Shown here one piece after another: positions 51,609 through 61,100 of a stretch of DNA of 64,000 nt. Under the pieces are notes generated by a model. It was not told where the DNA came from and did no database searches. It saw only the letters and a list, made by a program, of their open reading frames with translations. Source of the DNA: Bog-532 sp963830385. GTDB lineage: Bacteria > Actinomycetota > Actinomycetes > Streptosporangiales > Streptosporangiaceae. The DNA lies in assembly GCA_963830385.1 (NCBI GenBank), contig CAWHMD010000009.1, forward strand, positions 124,001 through 188,000. Direction: 5' to 3'. How positions within the stretch are numbered: position 1 is the stretch's first letter; the number at the start of each line of letters is the position of its first letter. The position numbers were made by a program, and so were the translations under genes.

Positions 51609-53462
51609 ATGGCACGAACGAGCGAGTTCACCACCCGGCCCGAACTGGCGGGCACGTTCGGCATGGTGGCCTCGACCCACTGGCTCGCCTCGTCGGCGGG
51701 CCAGGCCGTGCTGGAGAAGGGCGGCAACGCCTTCGACGCGGCGGTCGCCGCCGGGCTGGTCCTGCAGGTGGTCGAGCCGCACCTGAACGGCCCGGGCGGC
51801 GAGGCGCCGATCATCGGCTTCGATGCCCGGCAGGGGGCGCCGTTCGTGATCAGCGGCCAGGGCCCGGCCCCGCGGGCCGCCACCCTGGGGGCGTTCGCCG
51901 CGCTCGGCATCGACCTGGTCCCCGGGAACGGCCTGCTCGCGGCCTGTGTCCCCGGCGCGTTCGGCGCGTGGATGCTGCTGCTGCGCGACCACGGCGTGGC
52001 CCGGCTCCGCGACGTGCTGAGCGCCGCCATCGAGTACGCGGGCGGCGGCTACCCGGTCGTGCCGGCCATCAGCAACGCGATCGCCGGCATGGCCGGGATG
52101 TTCCGCGAGCACTGGCCCAGCTCGGCCGAGGTGTACCTGCCCGGCGGCGAGCCGCCCGCCCCCGGCACCCGGTTCACCAACCCCCAGCTGGCCGCCACCT
52201 ACCAGCGGCTGCTGGACGAGGCCGAGGCGGCCAGCCGGGACCGGGACGAGCAGATCGACCAGGCTCGCGCCCTCTTCTACACCGGCTTCATCGCCGAGGA
52301 ACTGGCCGACTACCTCGACCTCGCCGAGGTGGTGGACGTGACCGGGCGGCCGAACCGCGGCCTGCTCGCCTACGACGATCTGGCCGCCTGGCAGCCGGCC
52401 ACCGAAGGCCCGCTGACCTTTGACTACGCGGGCCTGACGGTGTGCAAGACGCAGCCCTGGGGGCAGGGCCCGGTCTTCCTCCAGCAGCTGGCCCTGTTGG
52501 CGGGCTTCGATCTGGCCGCGATGGGTCCCGGCAGCGCCGAGTTCGTGCACACGGTGGTCGAGTGCGCCAAGCTCGCGTTCGCCGACCGCGAGGCCTGGTA
52601 CGGCGACCCCGCGTTCACCGACGTGCCGATCGGGGCCCTGCTGTCGGCCGGTTACGCGGCCGGGCGGCGCCGCCTGGTCGGCGCGCAGGCCTCGGGCGAG
52701 CTGATCCCGGGCGCGCCGCTGGGGCCGGACGGGCCGCAGCCCAGGCTGCCGGCCTTCGCCACCGCGCCGTACGGCCCGCAGGACGGGGCGACCGGTGACC
52801 CCGGCCTGCACCCGGGGACGCTGCCCCGGCTCGACCCGGCCACCGGCGAGCCGACCGCGCAGACCATGGGGCTGGGCCGTCGCGGTGACACCTGTCACGT
52901 CGACGCGGCCGACCGGTTCGGCAACCTGGTCTCCGCCACCCCCAGCGGCGGCTGGCTCCAGTCCTCGCCGGTCATCCCCGCGCTCGGCTTCTGCCTGGGC
53001 ACCCGGGCGCAGATGTTCACCCTGGAGCCGGGCCTGCCCGCCACCCTGGCCCCCGGCAAGCGGCCCCGCACCACCTTGTCGCCCAGCCTGGCGCTGCGGG
53101 ACGGCGAGCCGTACCTGGCCTTCGGCACCCCCGGCGGCGACCAGCAGGACCAGTGGACGCTGTCGTTCTTCCTGAACCACGTGCACTTCGGGATGAACCT
53201 GCAGCAGGCCATCGAGGCCGCCGAGTTCCACACCCGGCACTTCCCGTCCTCGTTCTACCCGCGCGAGTCGGCCCCCCGGGCCGTGGACATCGAGGCCCGC
53301 GCGGGCGAGCACGTCGTCGCCGACCTGCGCCGTCGCGGCCACCTGGTCTCGGTCGCGCCGCCCTGGTCACTCGGCCGGGTCAGCGCCGTCGCCCGCCGCG
53401 ACGGCCTGCTCTACGCCGCCGCCAACCCGCGCGGCATGCAGGGCTACGCCGTCGGCCGCTGA
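51609..53462 (+). CDS. Gamma-glutamyltransferase-family Ntn hydrolase
   Basis: A 617-residue protein. FGMVASTHWLASSAGQAVLE and GGNAFDAAVAAGLVLQVVEP are the family start. The large-subunit end is followed by the autocleavage point at RRGDTCHVDAADRFGNLVSA, where Thr (about residue 429) would be the N-terminal nucleophile. The small subunit includes RPRTTLSPSLALRDGEPYLA and FGTPGGDQQDQW. No signal peptide is seen from ATG 51609; the longer upstream frame looks non-coding. Members move or hydrolyse gamma-glutamyl groups, or act as related acylases. Which one this is cannot be decided here. Confidence 0.88.
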   Translation: MARTSEFTTRPELAGTFGMVASTHWLASSAGQAVLEKGGNAFDAAVAAGLVLQVVEPHLNGPGGEAPIIGFDARQGAPFVISGQGPAPRAATLGAFAALGIDLVPGNGLLAACVPGAFGAWMLLLRDHGVARLRDVLSAAIEYAGGGYPVVPAISNAIAGMAGMFREHWPSSAEVYLPGGEPPAPGTRFTNPQLAATYQRLLDEAEAASRDRDEQIDQARALFYTGFIAEELADYLDLAEVVDVTGRPNRGLLAYDDLAAWQPATEGPLTFDYAGLTVCKTQPWGQGPVFLQQLALLAGFDLAAMGPGSAEFVHTVVECAKLAFADREAWYGDPAFTDVPIGALLSAGYAAGRRRLVGAQASGELIPGAPLGPDGPQPRLPAFATAPYGPQDGATGDPGLHPGTLPRLDPATGEPTAQTMGLGRRGDTCHVDAADRFGNLVSATPSGGWLQSSPVIPALGFCLGTRAQMFTLEPGLPATLAPGKRPRTTLSPSLALRDGEPYLAFGTPGGDQQDQWTLSFFLNHVHFGMNLQQAIEAAEFHTRHFPSSFYPRESAPRAVDIEARAGEHVVADLRRRGHLVSVAPPWSLGRVSAVARRDGLLYAAANPRGMQGYAVGR

Positions 53463-53481
53463 CCCGGCTGGGAGAGGAAAT

Positions 53482-53865
53482 TCAGAGCCTGAAGGGTGGC
53501 TTGAGATTTTTGAACATGGGGAAGTGGCGCACGTTCAGGGTGGCCAGCTCGAGGCCTTCCACCTGGGCCGTCGCTGCGATCAGGTAGTCACCGAGGCCGA
53601 TCCCCGAGTGTGAGCGCCGGTAGGCGCGCATCAGTTCGGCGGCCCGCCAGCCGATCCGGTCATTGACCCCGAACGCGTGCAAGCTGGCCAGCAGCCGGGT
53701 CACCTCACGTCGTTCGGGCGACCGCATTCCGCCCGCGACCTCGGTCAGGCTGATCACGCTGATGGCCAGCGGGCCGTCGTTCCGGCGGGAGGTGGCCAGC
53801 CAATCCCGGGCCGCTTCCATCCCGCGCAGGTGGGCGATGAGGACGTCGCTGTCGACCAGGATCAA
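53482..53865 (-). CDS. vapC: PIN-domain toxin, VapC type
   Basis: A 127-residue PIN domain. Acidic active-site residues are visible: Asp in ILVDSDVLIAHL, Glu in ISLTEVAGGM, and Asp in GLGDYLIAATAQ, with a further conserved LATLNVRHFPMF. VapC proteins are RNases that cleave tRNA or rRNA when freed of VapB. Its start overlaps the antitoxin stop by four bases, and the antitoxin comes first, the normal order. It is convergent with the gamma-glutamyltransferase gene. Confidence 0.9.
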   Translation of the reverse strand: MILVDSDVLIAHLRGMEAARDWLATSRRNDGPLAISVISLTEVAGGMRSPERREVTRLLASLHAFGVNDRIGWRAAELMRAYRRSHSGIGLGDYLIAATAQVEGLELATLNVRHFPMFKNLKPPFRL

Positions 53866-54119
53866 CGGCTGGCCACGTCATCAAGGTGGGCGGCGCGGGC
53901 GTCAGGCCCGCGATCCAGCACGAATTCGTCGCCCGCCAGCGCGCCGAACGAACCATCGATCGCCAGCAGGTCGGTCTCAAGGTCCGCGGAACCGGCCGCC
54001 TGGAGCTCGTGGTCGAGCAGCGTCCGGATCACCTCCGCGCGCGAAAGCCCCTGGGCGTGAGCCAGGTCATCCAGGGCGGCGGACTGCTCTTCGCCCAGAT
54101 AGATGTTCGTCCTTTTCAT
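53862..54119 (-). CDS. vapB: VapB-type ribbon-helix-helix antitoxin
   Basis: An 85-residue protein starting MKRTNIYLGEEQSAALDDLA, a ribbon-helix-helix DNA-binding head, followed by the second helix SRAEVIRTLLDHEL. The acidic C-terminal tail should block the VapC active site. A minus-strand TATATT lies seven bases before ATG 54119, so the operon may be leaderless. This pair would act as a self-regulated toxin-antitoxin module. Confidence 0.88.
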   Translation of the reverse strand: MKRTNIYLGEEQSAALDDLAHAQGLSRAEVIRTLLDHELQAAGSADLETDLLAIDGSFGALAGDEFVLDRGPDARAAHLDDVASR

Positions 54120-54126
54120 ACATCAC

Positions 54127-54132
54127 AATATA
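54127..54132 (-). promoter_or_regulatory. Probable -10 element of vapBC
   Basis: Minus-strand TATATT, seven bases before the vapB ATG. The antitoxin could bind over it, as in other vapBC loci. Confidence 0.45.
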
Positions 54133-54300
54133 CACCGCTTGCTCTGCGCCGCCCCGCGTCACAGGACGCGCCATGACACATGTCATGTCGCGCTGGGGAT
54201 GCACGGCACTGCCGCGCCGGCCGCCCGCCGAGTGGAATAGAGATACCCGCCGGACAGTGCCAGTCAACAGGGGGCGGGCGGGTGACGACGCGGAAGGAAC

Positions 54301-55293
54301 ATGATGACTTCGGGACTCATGGGGGCTACGGGTACTCCGGTGGTCTCTTTCGAGAACGTCCGCAAGACCTACGGGAAAGTCCGGGCGGTTGACGGGCTGA
54401 CGATGGAGCTGCGGCCCGGTGAGACCGTCGCCTTCCTCGGCCCGAACGGGGCCGGCAAGTCCACCTCGCTGGACATGCTGCTGAACCTGCGCAAGCCGGA
54501 CAAGGGCCGGATCGCGATGTTCGGGTCGGACCCGTACCACGCGATCAAGAACGGCCGGGTCGGCGCCATGCTGCAGTCCGGCGGGCTGATGCCGGAAGTG
54601 ACCGTGCGCGAGCTGGTCGGGCTGGTGACGAGCTTCCACCCGCGGCCGGAGCCGGTCGAGCAGACGATGCGGCGGGCCGGGATCACCGAATTCGCCAATC
54701 AGCGGGTGGACAAGCTGTCCGGCGGCCAGACCCAGCGGGTCCGGTTCGCGCTGGCCATTGTGGGCAATTGCGACCTGATCGTGCTGGATGAGCCGACCAC
54801 GGCCATGGACGTGGAGACCCGGCGGACCTTCTGGGACAACATGAAGGCCGAGGTGGCCGAGGGCAAGACGCTGCTGTTCGCCACCCACTACCTCGAAGAG
54901 GCCGACCAGGCGGCCGACCGGATCATCGTCATCAACCGGGGCCGGCTGCTGGCCGACGGCACGCCGAGCGAGATCAAGGCCCGGGCCGGCGCCAAGCGCA
55001 TATCGTTCCGGCTGGACCGGATCGACGAGCCGTTCCTGCTCGGGCTGCCCGCCCTGGTCAACGTGGAGATCCGGCACGACCTGGTCCAGATCCAGTCGTC
55101 CGATTCCGACCGCACGCTGTACGCGCTGCTCGACGCGGGCTACCGGCCCCGTGAGCTCGAAGTCTCCAGCCTCGGCCTCGAACAGGCCTTCCTGGCCATC
55201 ACCTCCGAAGACGACAAGAACTCCGAAGACGACAAGAACAACGCCGCGGCGCTCACTGACCGCTCCGCGCGCGTGAAGGAGACCCTGCGATGA
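54301..55293 (+). CDS. ABC transporter ATP-binding protein (DrrA-like export)
   Basis: A 330-residue ATPase with Walker A GPNGAGKSTSLDML (about residue 50), the signature KLSGGQTQRVRFAL (about 140), Walker B LIVLDEPTTAMD (about 160) and the switch His in LFATHYLEEAD. The C-terminal part ends with a doubled acidic motif (EDDKNSEDDKN). ATG 54301 follows GGAAGGAA. It overlaps the permease gene by four bases, and a histidine kinase/response regulator pair follows. The group resembles drug or lipid export modules sensed by a two-component system. Confidence 0.93.
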   Translation: MMTSGLMGATGTPVVSFENVRKTYGKVRAVDGLTMELRPGETVAFLGPNGAGKSTSLDMLLNLRKPDKGRIAMFGSDPYHAIKNGRVGAMLQSGGLMPEVTVRELVGLVTSFHPRPEPVEQTMRRAGITEFANQRVDKLSGGQTQRVRFALAIVGNCDLIVLDEPTTAMDVETRRTFWDNMKAEVAEGKTLLFATHYLEEADQAADRIIVINRGRLLADGTPSEIKARAGAKRISFRLDRIDEPFLLGLPALVNVEIRHDLVQIQSSDSDRTLYALLDAGYRPRELEVSSLGLEQAFLAITSEDDKNSEDDKNNAAALTDRSARVKETLR

Positions 55294-56024
55294 GCAGCAA
55301 CACTTTTGGGCTGGCCCGGGCCGAGGTCATGCGGCTGCGGCGCAACAAGCGGTACGCGATCTTCACGGTCGCCCTGCCGGTCCTGCTCTACCTGTTCATC
55401 GCGCCATCGGTGAAGCACATGACCGCCTACGGAGTGGGCTACCCGGCCTACTACATGATCGCGATGGCCTCCATCGGCGCCTTCAGCGGCGCGCTGACCG
55501 GCAACGCCCAGCGGATCGCGCAGGAGCGCAAGGACGGCTGGGTCCGCCAGCTGCGGCTCACCCCGCTGCCCGCCAACGCCTACGTGGTCGGCAAGATCGT
55601 GGCCTCGATGGCGATCACCATCCCCAGCGTGGTCATCGTGCTGCTGCTCGGCCGGTTCTACGGTGGCGTCCACCTGGCGACCTGGAAGTGGTTCGCGATC
55701 TTCGGGGTCATCTGGGTCGGCTCGCTGACCTTCACCTCGCTCGGGATAGCGCTCGGTTACCGCTACAAGCCCGACACCGTGCAGCCGATCGCCATGATCA
55801 TCTACCTGCTGATGTCGGTCCTCGGCGGCCTGTGGTTCGCGGTCGGCGGCTTCCTGGAGAAGATCGCCAAGTTCATCCCGACCTACCAGATCACCCGCAT
55901 CGGCACCGACCTGATCGCCGGGCAGACCATCCCGATGACCGCCTTCATCGTGATCGCGGCCTGGTTCGCCGTCTTCCTGGCGCTGGCCGTGATGTCGGTC
56001 CGCGCCGTCGCCGAGACGGTCTGA
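55290..56024 (+). CDS. ABC-2 type transporter permease
   Basis: A 244-residue protein with about six hydrophobic segments and the ABC-2 layout, starting MSSNTFGLARAEVMRLRRNK. IFTVALPVLLYLFIAPSVKH and FSGALTGNAQRIAQERKDGW are typical of DrrB-like permeases. The ATG overlaps the ATPase stop (ATGA), so both are made together. It should pair with the ATPase as an exporter half-set. Substrate unknown. Confidence 0.92.
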   Translation: MSSNTFGLARAEVMRLRRNKRYAIFTVALPVLLYLFIAPSVKHMTAYGVGYPAYYMIAMASIGAFSGALTGNAQRIAQERKDGWVRQLRLTPLPANAYVVGKIVASMAITIPSVVIVLLLGRFYGGVHLATWKWFAIFGVIWVGSLTFTSLGIALGYRYKPDTVQPIAMIIYLLMSVLGGLWFAVGGFLEKIAKFIPTYQITRIGTDLIAGQTIPMTAFIVIAAWFAVFLALAVMSVRAVAETV

Positions 56025-56031
56025 GGGCGCC

Positions 56032-56066
56032 AGGAGCGGCGGAACCACGGGGGCTCCGCCGCTCCT
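56032..56066 (+). terminator. Stem-loop between the permease and histidine kinase genes
   Basis: Perfect 12-bp arms AGGAGCGGCGGA (56032-56043) and TCCGCCGCTCCT (56055-56066), with an 11-base loop, eight bases after the permease stop. No T-run. It may partly end the ABC transcript or stabilise its 3' end. Confidence 0.6.
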
Positions 56067-56110
56067 CGGGGCGTGTCACCATGAGAAGAGCAGGTGAGGA
56101 GGCGGCCACG

Positions 56111-57430
56111 ATGGCGGCAGAAGGCGAATGCTCTGACCCGCAGGCGGCCGGCGCGTTCTACGGCATGCGGCCGGGCGAGCCGGACGGCAAGCTGGCTGGC
56201 GGGAAGTTCGGGGTCACGCTCCGCTACTTCTTCTCCGGGGTCTGGCTGATCTACCTGATCCAGCCGGTCGCCGATCTGTTCGACGCCAAGCACCCGCACA
56301 GCGCCCTGTACCAGGCGGGTGCGGTCGCGCTGGTCGCGGCGTTCTGCGTGCTCTACGTCTTCCTCATCGCGACCTGGTACCAGAACCGGGTCAGCGGCCG
56401 GATCGGCCTGCTGGCGCTGGCCGGGCTGGCCGTGGCCATCTGCCTGGTCTACGGCGCCGGGTGGACCTCGATCTTCATCTACGTGTCCTCGGCTGCGGGC
56501 TTCATCATCTGGGACCGCCGCCGCGCCCTGCTCGCGGTGGCCGCCTGCACGGCCGGCTACGTGGCACTGTCGGAGATCGTGCACACCAAGTCCGGTGACC
56601 TGTGGGCCGAGCTGCTCCCAGTGGCGCTGATCGGCTTCGCCATGATCGGCTTCAAGATGCAGATCGTGCTGAACCAGCAGCTCCGGCAGGCCCGCGGCAC
56701 CGTGGCCAAGCTGGCCGTCAGCGAGGAACGGCTCCGGCTGGCCCGCGACATGCACGACCTGACCGGCCAGTCGCTGTCGCTGATCACGCTCAAGTCCGAG
56801 CTGGCGATCAAGCGGCTGTCCCGGCTGCCGGCCTCGCCCGAGGTGGACGCGGTCGCCGCCGAGCTCGCCGACATCGGCCGGGTCAGCCGCCAGACCCTGC
56901 ACGACATCCGCGAGGCGGTCAGCGGCTACCGGCGGCCGACGCTGGCGGTGGAGGTCATCACCGCCCGCACCTCGATGGAGGCGGCCGGCATCGCCCTGGA
57001 CGACGACCCCGCCCTGATGACCCGGTCCGGCACGTTCGACCCGGACGCCGAGGCCGCGCTGGCCTGGTGCCTGCGCGAGGCGGCCACCAACGTGATCCGC
57101 CACTCCGGCGCCCAGCACTGCCGGGTCCGGCTCACCGAGCACCGGGACGAGCTGGCCCTGGAGATCAGCGACGACGGCCGCGGCCTGCCGGCCAGCGCGG
57201 CGCCCGCCGATTCCCCGGACGCCGGGAACGGCCTGCACAACATGTCCGAGCGGCTGTCCGCGGTCAACGGCCGCTTCTCGGCCGGCCCCGGCCGCGGCGG
57301 CCACGGCTTCCGGCTGGTGGCCGCCGTGCCGCTCACCGATGCCCGGGCCGAGCCAGCCGAAGGCGGGCCAGCAGAATCAGCGCCGGTCACTCCCGCCGGG
57401 ACCGCCGCGGACGCTAGCGTTCGCTCGTGA
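56111..57430 (+). CDS. Sensor histidine kinase (HisKA_3 type)
   Basis: A 439-residue membrane kinase. The first about 185 residues contain several membrane segments (for example FSGVWLIYLIQPVADLF, AGAVALVAAFCVLYVFLIAT, AGFIIWDRRRALLAVAAC). The phosphoacceptor is His in LARDMHDLTGQSLSLITLKS (about residue 214). The ATPase domain is around ALAWCLREAATNVIRHSGAQ and the G-box ISDDGRGLPAS. It resembles DesK-type kinases that sense membranes or lipids. ATG 56111 follows GAGGAGG. It overlaps the response regulator by four bases. Confidence 0.92.
   Translation: MAAEGECSDPQAAGAFYGMRPGEPDGKLAGGKFGVTLRYFFSGVWLIYLIQPVADLFDAKHPHSALYQAGAVALVAAFCVLYVFLIATWYQNRVSGRIGLLALAGLAVAICLVYGAGWTSIFIYVSSAAGFIIWDRRRALLAVAACTAGYVALSEIVHTKSGDLWAELLPVALIGFAMIGFKMQIVLNQQLRQARGTVAKLAVSEERLRLARDMHDLTGQSLSLITLKSELAIKRLSRLPASPEVDAVAAELADIGRVSRQTLHDIREAVSGYRRPTLAVEVITARTSMEAAGIALDDDPALMTRSGTFDPDAEAALAWCLREAATNVIRHSGAQHCRVRLTEHRDELALEISDDGRGLPASAAPADSPDAGNGLHNMSERLSAVNGRFSAGPGRGGHGFRLVAAVPLTDARAEPAEGGPAESAPVTPAGTAADASVRS
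57415..57420 (+). promoter_or_regulatory. Probable internal -10 element before the response regulator
   Basis: TAGCGT, then six bases, then GTG 57427, inside the end of the kinase gene. It could give extra leaderless regulator mRNA. Weak because it is coding sequence. Confidence 0.4.
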
Positions 57431-58065
57431 CCCAGAGCGTCCCTCCCGGCGAGGCCCGGACCATCCGCATCCTGCTGGCCGACGACCAGATGCTGATCCG
57501 CGAGGCGCTCGCGGCGCTGCTGTCGTTCGAGCCCGACATGGAGGTGGTGGCCCAGGTCGGCCGGGGTGACGAGGTGGTCAAGGCGGCCGCCGAGCACCAC
57601 ATCGACATCGCCCTGCTGGACATCGAGATGCCCGGCATGGACGGGCTGACCGCGGCCGGGGAGCTGCACGAGGCGCAGCCGGAGGTCAAGATCGTCATCT
57701 TGACCACGTTCGGGCGCCCCGGCTTCCTGCGCCGCGCCATGCAGTCCGGGGTGTCCGCCTTCATCGTCAAGGACTCCCCGCCCGACCGGCTGGCCACCGC
57801 CGTGCGCAAGGCGCTGGCGGGCGAGCGGGTCATCGACCCGGACCTGGCCGCGGCCGCGCTGGCCGAGGGCATCAACCCACTGACCCCGCGGGAACGGGAC
57901 GTGCTGGCCGCCGCGGCCGACGGCTCGATGATCTCCGAGATCGCCGGCAAGCTGTACCTGTCCGAGGGCACGGTCCGCAACTACCTGTCGTCCTGCATCC
58001 AGAAGACCAGCGCCCGCAACCGCACCGAGGCGCTGCACATCGCCGAGGAGCGCGGCTGGCTCTGA
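57427..58065 (+). CDS. NarL/LuxR-type response regulator
   Basis: A 212-residue regulator. The receiver domain is ILLADDQMLIREALAALL with the phosphorylated Asp in IALLDIEMPGMDGL (about residue 64) and the conserved Lys in FIVKDSPPDRL. The C-terminal LuxR helix-turn-helix reads LTPRERDVLAAAADGSMISE, then LYLSEGTVRNYLSSCIQKTS. Partner of the kinase directly upstream. It probably controls the ABC exporter of this cluster. Confidence 0.95.
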   Translation: MTQSVPPGEARTIRILLADDQMLIREALAALLSFEPDMEVVAQVGRGDEVVKAAAEHHIDIALLDIEMPGMDGLTAAGELHEAQPEVKIVILTTFGRPGFLRRAMQSGVSAFIVKDSPPDRLATAVRKALAGERVIDPDLAAAALAEGINPLTPRERDVLAAAADGSMISEIAGKLYLSEGTVRNYLSSCIQKTSARNRTEALHIAEERGWL

Positions 58066-58105
58066 GCGGCCGCTGCCGCCGCCGGCCTGCCGCCCTGTCG
58101 CCATT

Positions 58106-58111
58106 TACGAT
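58106..58111 (+). promoter_or_regulatory. Probable -10 element of the tricorn-like protease
   Basis: TACGAT, six bases, then GTG 58118. This supports GTG 58118 rather than GTG 58115 as the start. Confidence 0.55.
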
Positions 58112-58117
58112 GACGTG

Positions 58118-61100
58118 GTGACCTCTGCCGGTTATCTGCGCTACCCGCACCTGAACGACGAGCTCCTCACCTTTGTGGCCGACGACGACGTGTGGCTGGC
58201 CCCGGCGGCGGGCGGCCAGGCCTGGCGGCTGTCGGCCGAAGGCGCCACGGTCAGCTACCCGCGGATGTCACCAGACGGCCGCCAGGTCGCCTGGACCACC
58301 AGCCGCGACGAGGCCAGCGAGGTCTACGTGGCCGGCCTGGACGGCACCGGTTACCGCCGCCTGACCTGGTGGGGTGACCGCCAGACGCGGGTGACCGGCT
58401 GGACCGCCGACGGTGAGGTGCTGGCGGCCAGCGCCGCCGGGCAGCACGCCGCCTTCCTGCCCTGGCTGTGGGCGATCCCGGTGACCGGCGCCCCGCCCCG
58501 CCGACTGGAGTTCGGCCCGGCCAGCGACATCGCGATCGGCAAGGACGCCACCGCCCTGCTGACCAGCTCCCAGCGCGAGCCCGCGCACTGGAAGCGGTAC
58601 CGGGGCGGCACCTCCGGCCGGATCTGGGTCAAGGCCAACGGCGAGGAGGCCTTCACCCGGGTGCTGACCGGCTTGGACGGCCAGCTGGCCTGCCCGATGC
58701 TGGTGGGCGGGCGGCTGGTGTTCCTGTCCGACCACGAGGGCACCGGCAACCTCTACTCGTGCGCGCTGGACGGTTCCGGCCTGCGCCGCCACACCGACCA
58801 CGACGGCTTCTACGCCCGCAACCCCAGCACCGACGGCGGCCGCGTCGTCTACCACGTCGCCGGCGACATCTGGGTGCTGGAGGACCTCGACGCCGGCGCT
58901 CACCCGCTGGAGCTGACCGCCGCCTCGCCGTCCACCGCCCGGATGCCCCGGCTGATCTCGGCCGAGGACCACCTGGGCGCGCTCAGCTGCGACCAGACCG
59001 GCCAGGCGAGCGTGGTCGAGGTCCGCGGCACCGTGCACTGGCTCACCCACCGGGACGGCCCGGCCCGGGCGCTGTCGGTCCAGCCCGGCGCCCGGGCCCG
59101 GCGGCCGGTCGTGCTCGGCGCCAGCGGCGGCGCCGCCTGGGTCACCGACGCCACCGGCCAGGACGCGCTCGAGTTCGTGCTGTCCCCGGAGGCCCCGCAG
59201 CCGGCCCGGGTGGCCGACGGCGCGCTCGGCAGCGTGGCCAGCCTGGCCGCCGCCCCCGACGGCGGGGCGGTCGCGGCCGCCGCCAGCGACGGCCGCCTGT
59301 TCCTGGTCGAGATCCCGTCCGGCGAGGTGACCGAGCTGGCCGCCGCCGACGACGGGCCCTGCCGCGGCCTGGCCTGGTCGCCCGACTCGGCCTGGCTGGC
59401 CTGGTCCCAGCCCGGCCCGCAGCCGCTGCGCCGCATCCGCATCGGCCGCCGCCGGGACGCCGCCGTCTTCGACGTCACCGACGGCCGGTTCGCCGACACC
59501 GACCCGGTGTTCACGCTGGACGGCCAGTACCTGGCCTTCCTGTCCCGGCGCGACTTCGACCCGGTGTACGACGCGCACTTCTTCGACCTCTCGTTCCCGT
59601 TCGGCAGCCGCCCGTACCTGGTGACGCTGGCGGCCGGCACCCCGTCCCCGTTCGCGCCGCTGCCGCAGGGCCGACCCGCCGACCCGCGGGCGGGCCGCTC
59701 GGACGACGACGACACCGATCAGGGCCTGCCGCTCACGATCGACACCGACGGGCTGGCCGCCCGGGTGGTCCGGGTCCCGGTCGAGGAGGGCCGCTACTCC
59801 TGCCTGGCGGCGGTCAAGGGCGGCCTGGCCTGGCTGCGCGACCCCGTCTACGGCGCGCTCGGTGAGGGCGCCGCCGACCCCTGGGACGACGACCCGCAGC
59901 CGTCGCTGGAGCGCTATGACCTGGACCGCCGCCGCTGCAGCACGGTGGTCGACGAGCTCGACTGGTTCACGGTCAGCGGCGACGGCACCCGGCTGGTGGT
60001 CAGCGACGACGACACCCTGCGGGTACTGCCGTCCGAGCACAAGCACACGGACGGCGACGACGACGGCGACGACCTGACCGTCGACCTGTCCCGGGCCCGG
60101 TTCATGGCCGACCCGGCCGCGCTCTGGCGGCACGCCTACACCGAGGCCCGGCTGATGCGCCGCGACTTCTGGGTGCCGGACATGGCCGGCGTGGACTGGG
60201 ACGCGGTGCTCGGCCAGTACCGGCCGCTGCTCGACCGGGTCAGCGGGGCCAGCGACTTCGCCGACCTGCTGTGGGAGGTGTTCGGCGAGCTGGCCACCTC
60301 GCACGCGTACGTGGTCCCGGCCGGCGACGGCTCCGGTTCACGCCGCGGCGGCCACGCCGCCGCGATCGGCCAGCTCGGCGCCGACCTGGAACGGGACGCG
60401 GACGGGAGCTGGCGGGTGGCCCGCATCCTGCCGGGAGAGTCCTCCGACCCCAAGGCGCTGTCCCCGCTGGCCGCCCCGGGCGTGAGCGTCGCGGCCGGCG
60501 ACGAGCTGGTGGCGGTGGACGGGCAGCCGCTCGACCCGGTGGCCGGCCCCGGCCCGCGGCTGGCCGGCTCGGTCGGCCAGCCGGTCGAGCTGACCGTGCG
60601 GCGGCCGGGGGACCGGGCCCGCCGGGTGGTGGTCATCCCCCTGCGCGACGACCGCCGGCTTCGCTACCAGGACTGGGTGACGGGCCGCCGCCAGCGGGTG
60701 CGCGAGCTCAGCGAGGGCCGCCTGGGCTACCTGCACATCCCCGACATGATGGGGGAGGGCTGGGCCCATTTCCACCGCGACCTGCACACCGAGATGCGCC
60801 GCGACGGCCTGATCGTCGACGCCCGCGGCAACCGCGGCGGCCACGTGTCCCAGCTCATCGTGGAGAAGCTCGCCCGCCGGGTGATCGCCTGGGACCTGCC
60901 GCGCGGCCTGCTCCCGGAGACCTACCCGGGCGACGCGCCCCGCGGCCCGCTGGTCGCGCTGGCCGACGAGTACGCCGGCTCCGACGGCGACATCGTGACC
61001 GCCGCCATCCAGAGCCTCGGCCTCGGCCCGGTGGTCGGCACCCGCACCTGGGGCGGCGTCGTCGGCATCGACGGCATGCCCGGCCACCTGCTGGCCGACG

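Noticed and set aside
50596..53462. Long opposite-strand frames over the DUF4232 and gamma-glutamyltransferase genes
   Set aside because: They are Arg/Gly/Pro-rich shadows of the real genes with no recognisable motifs.
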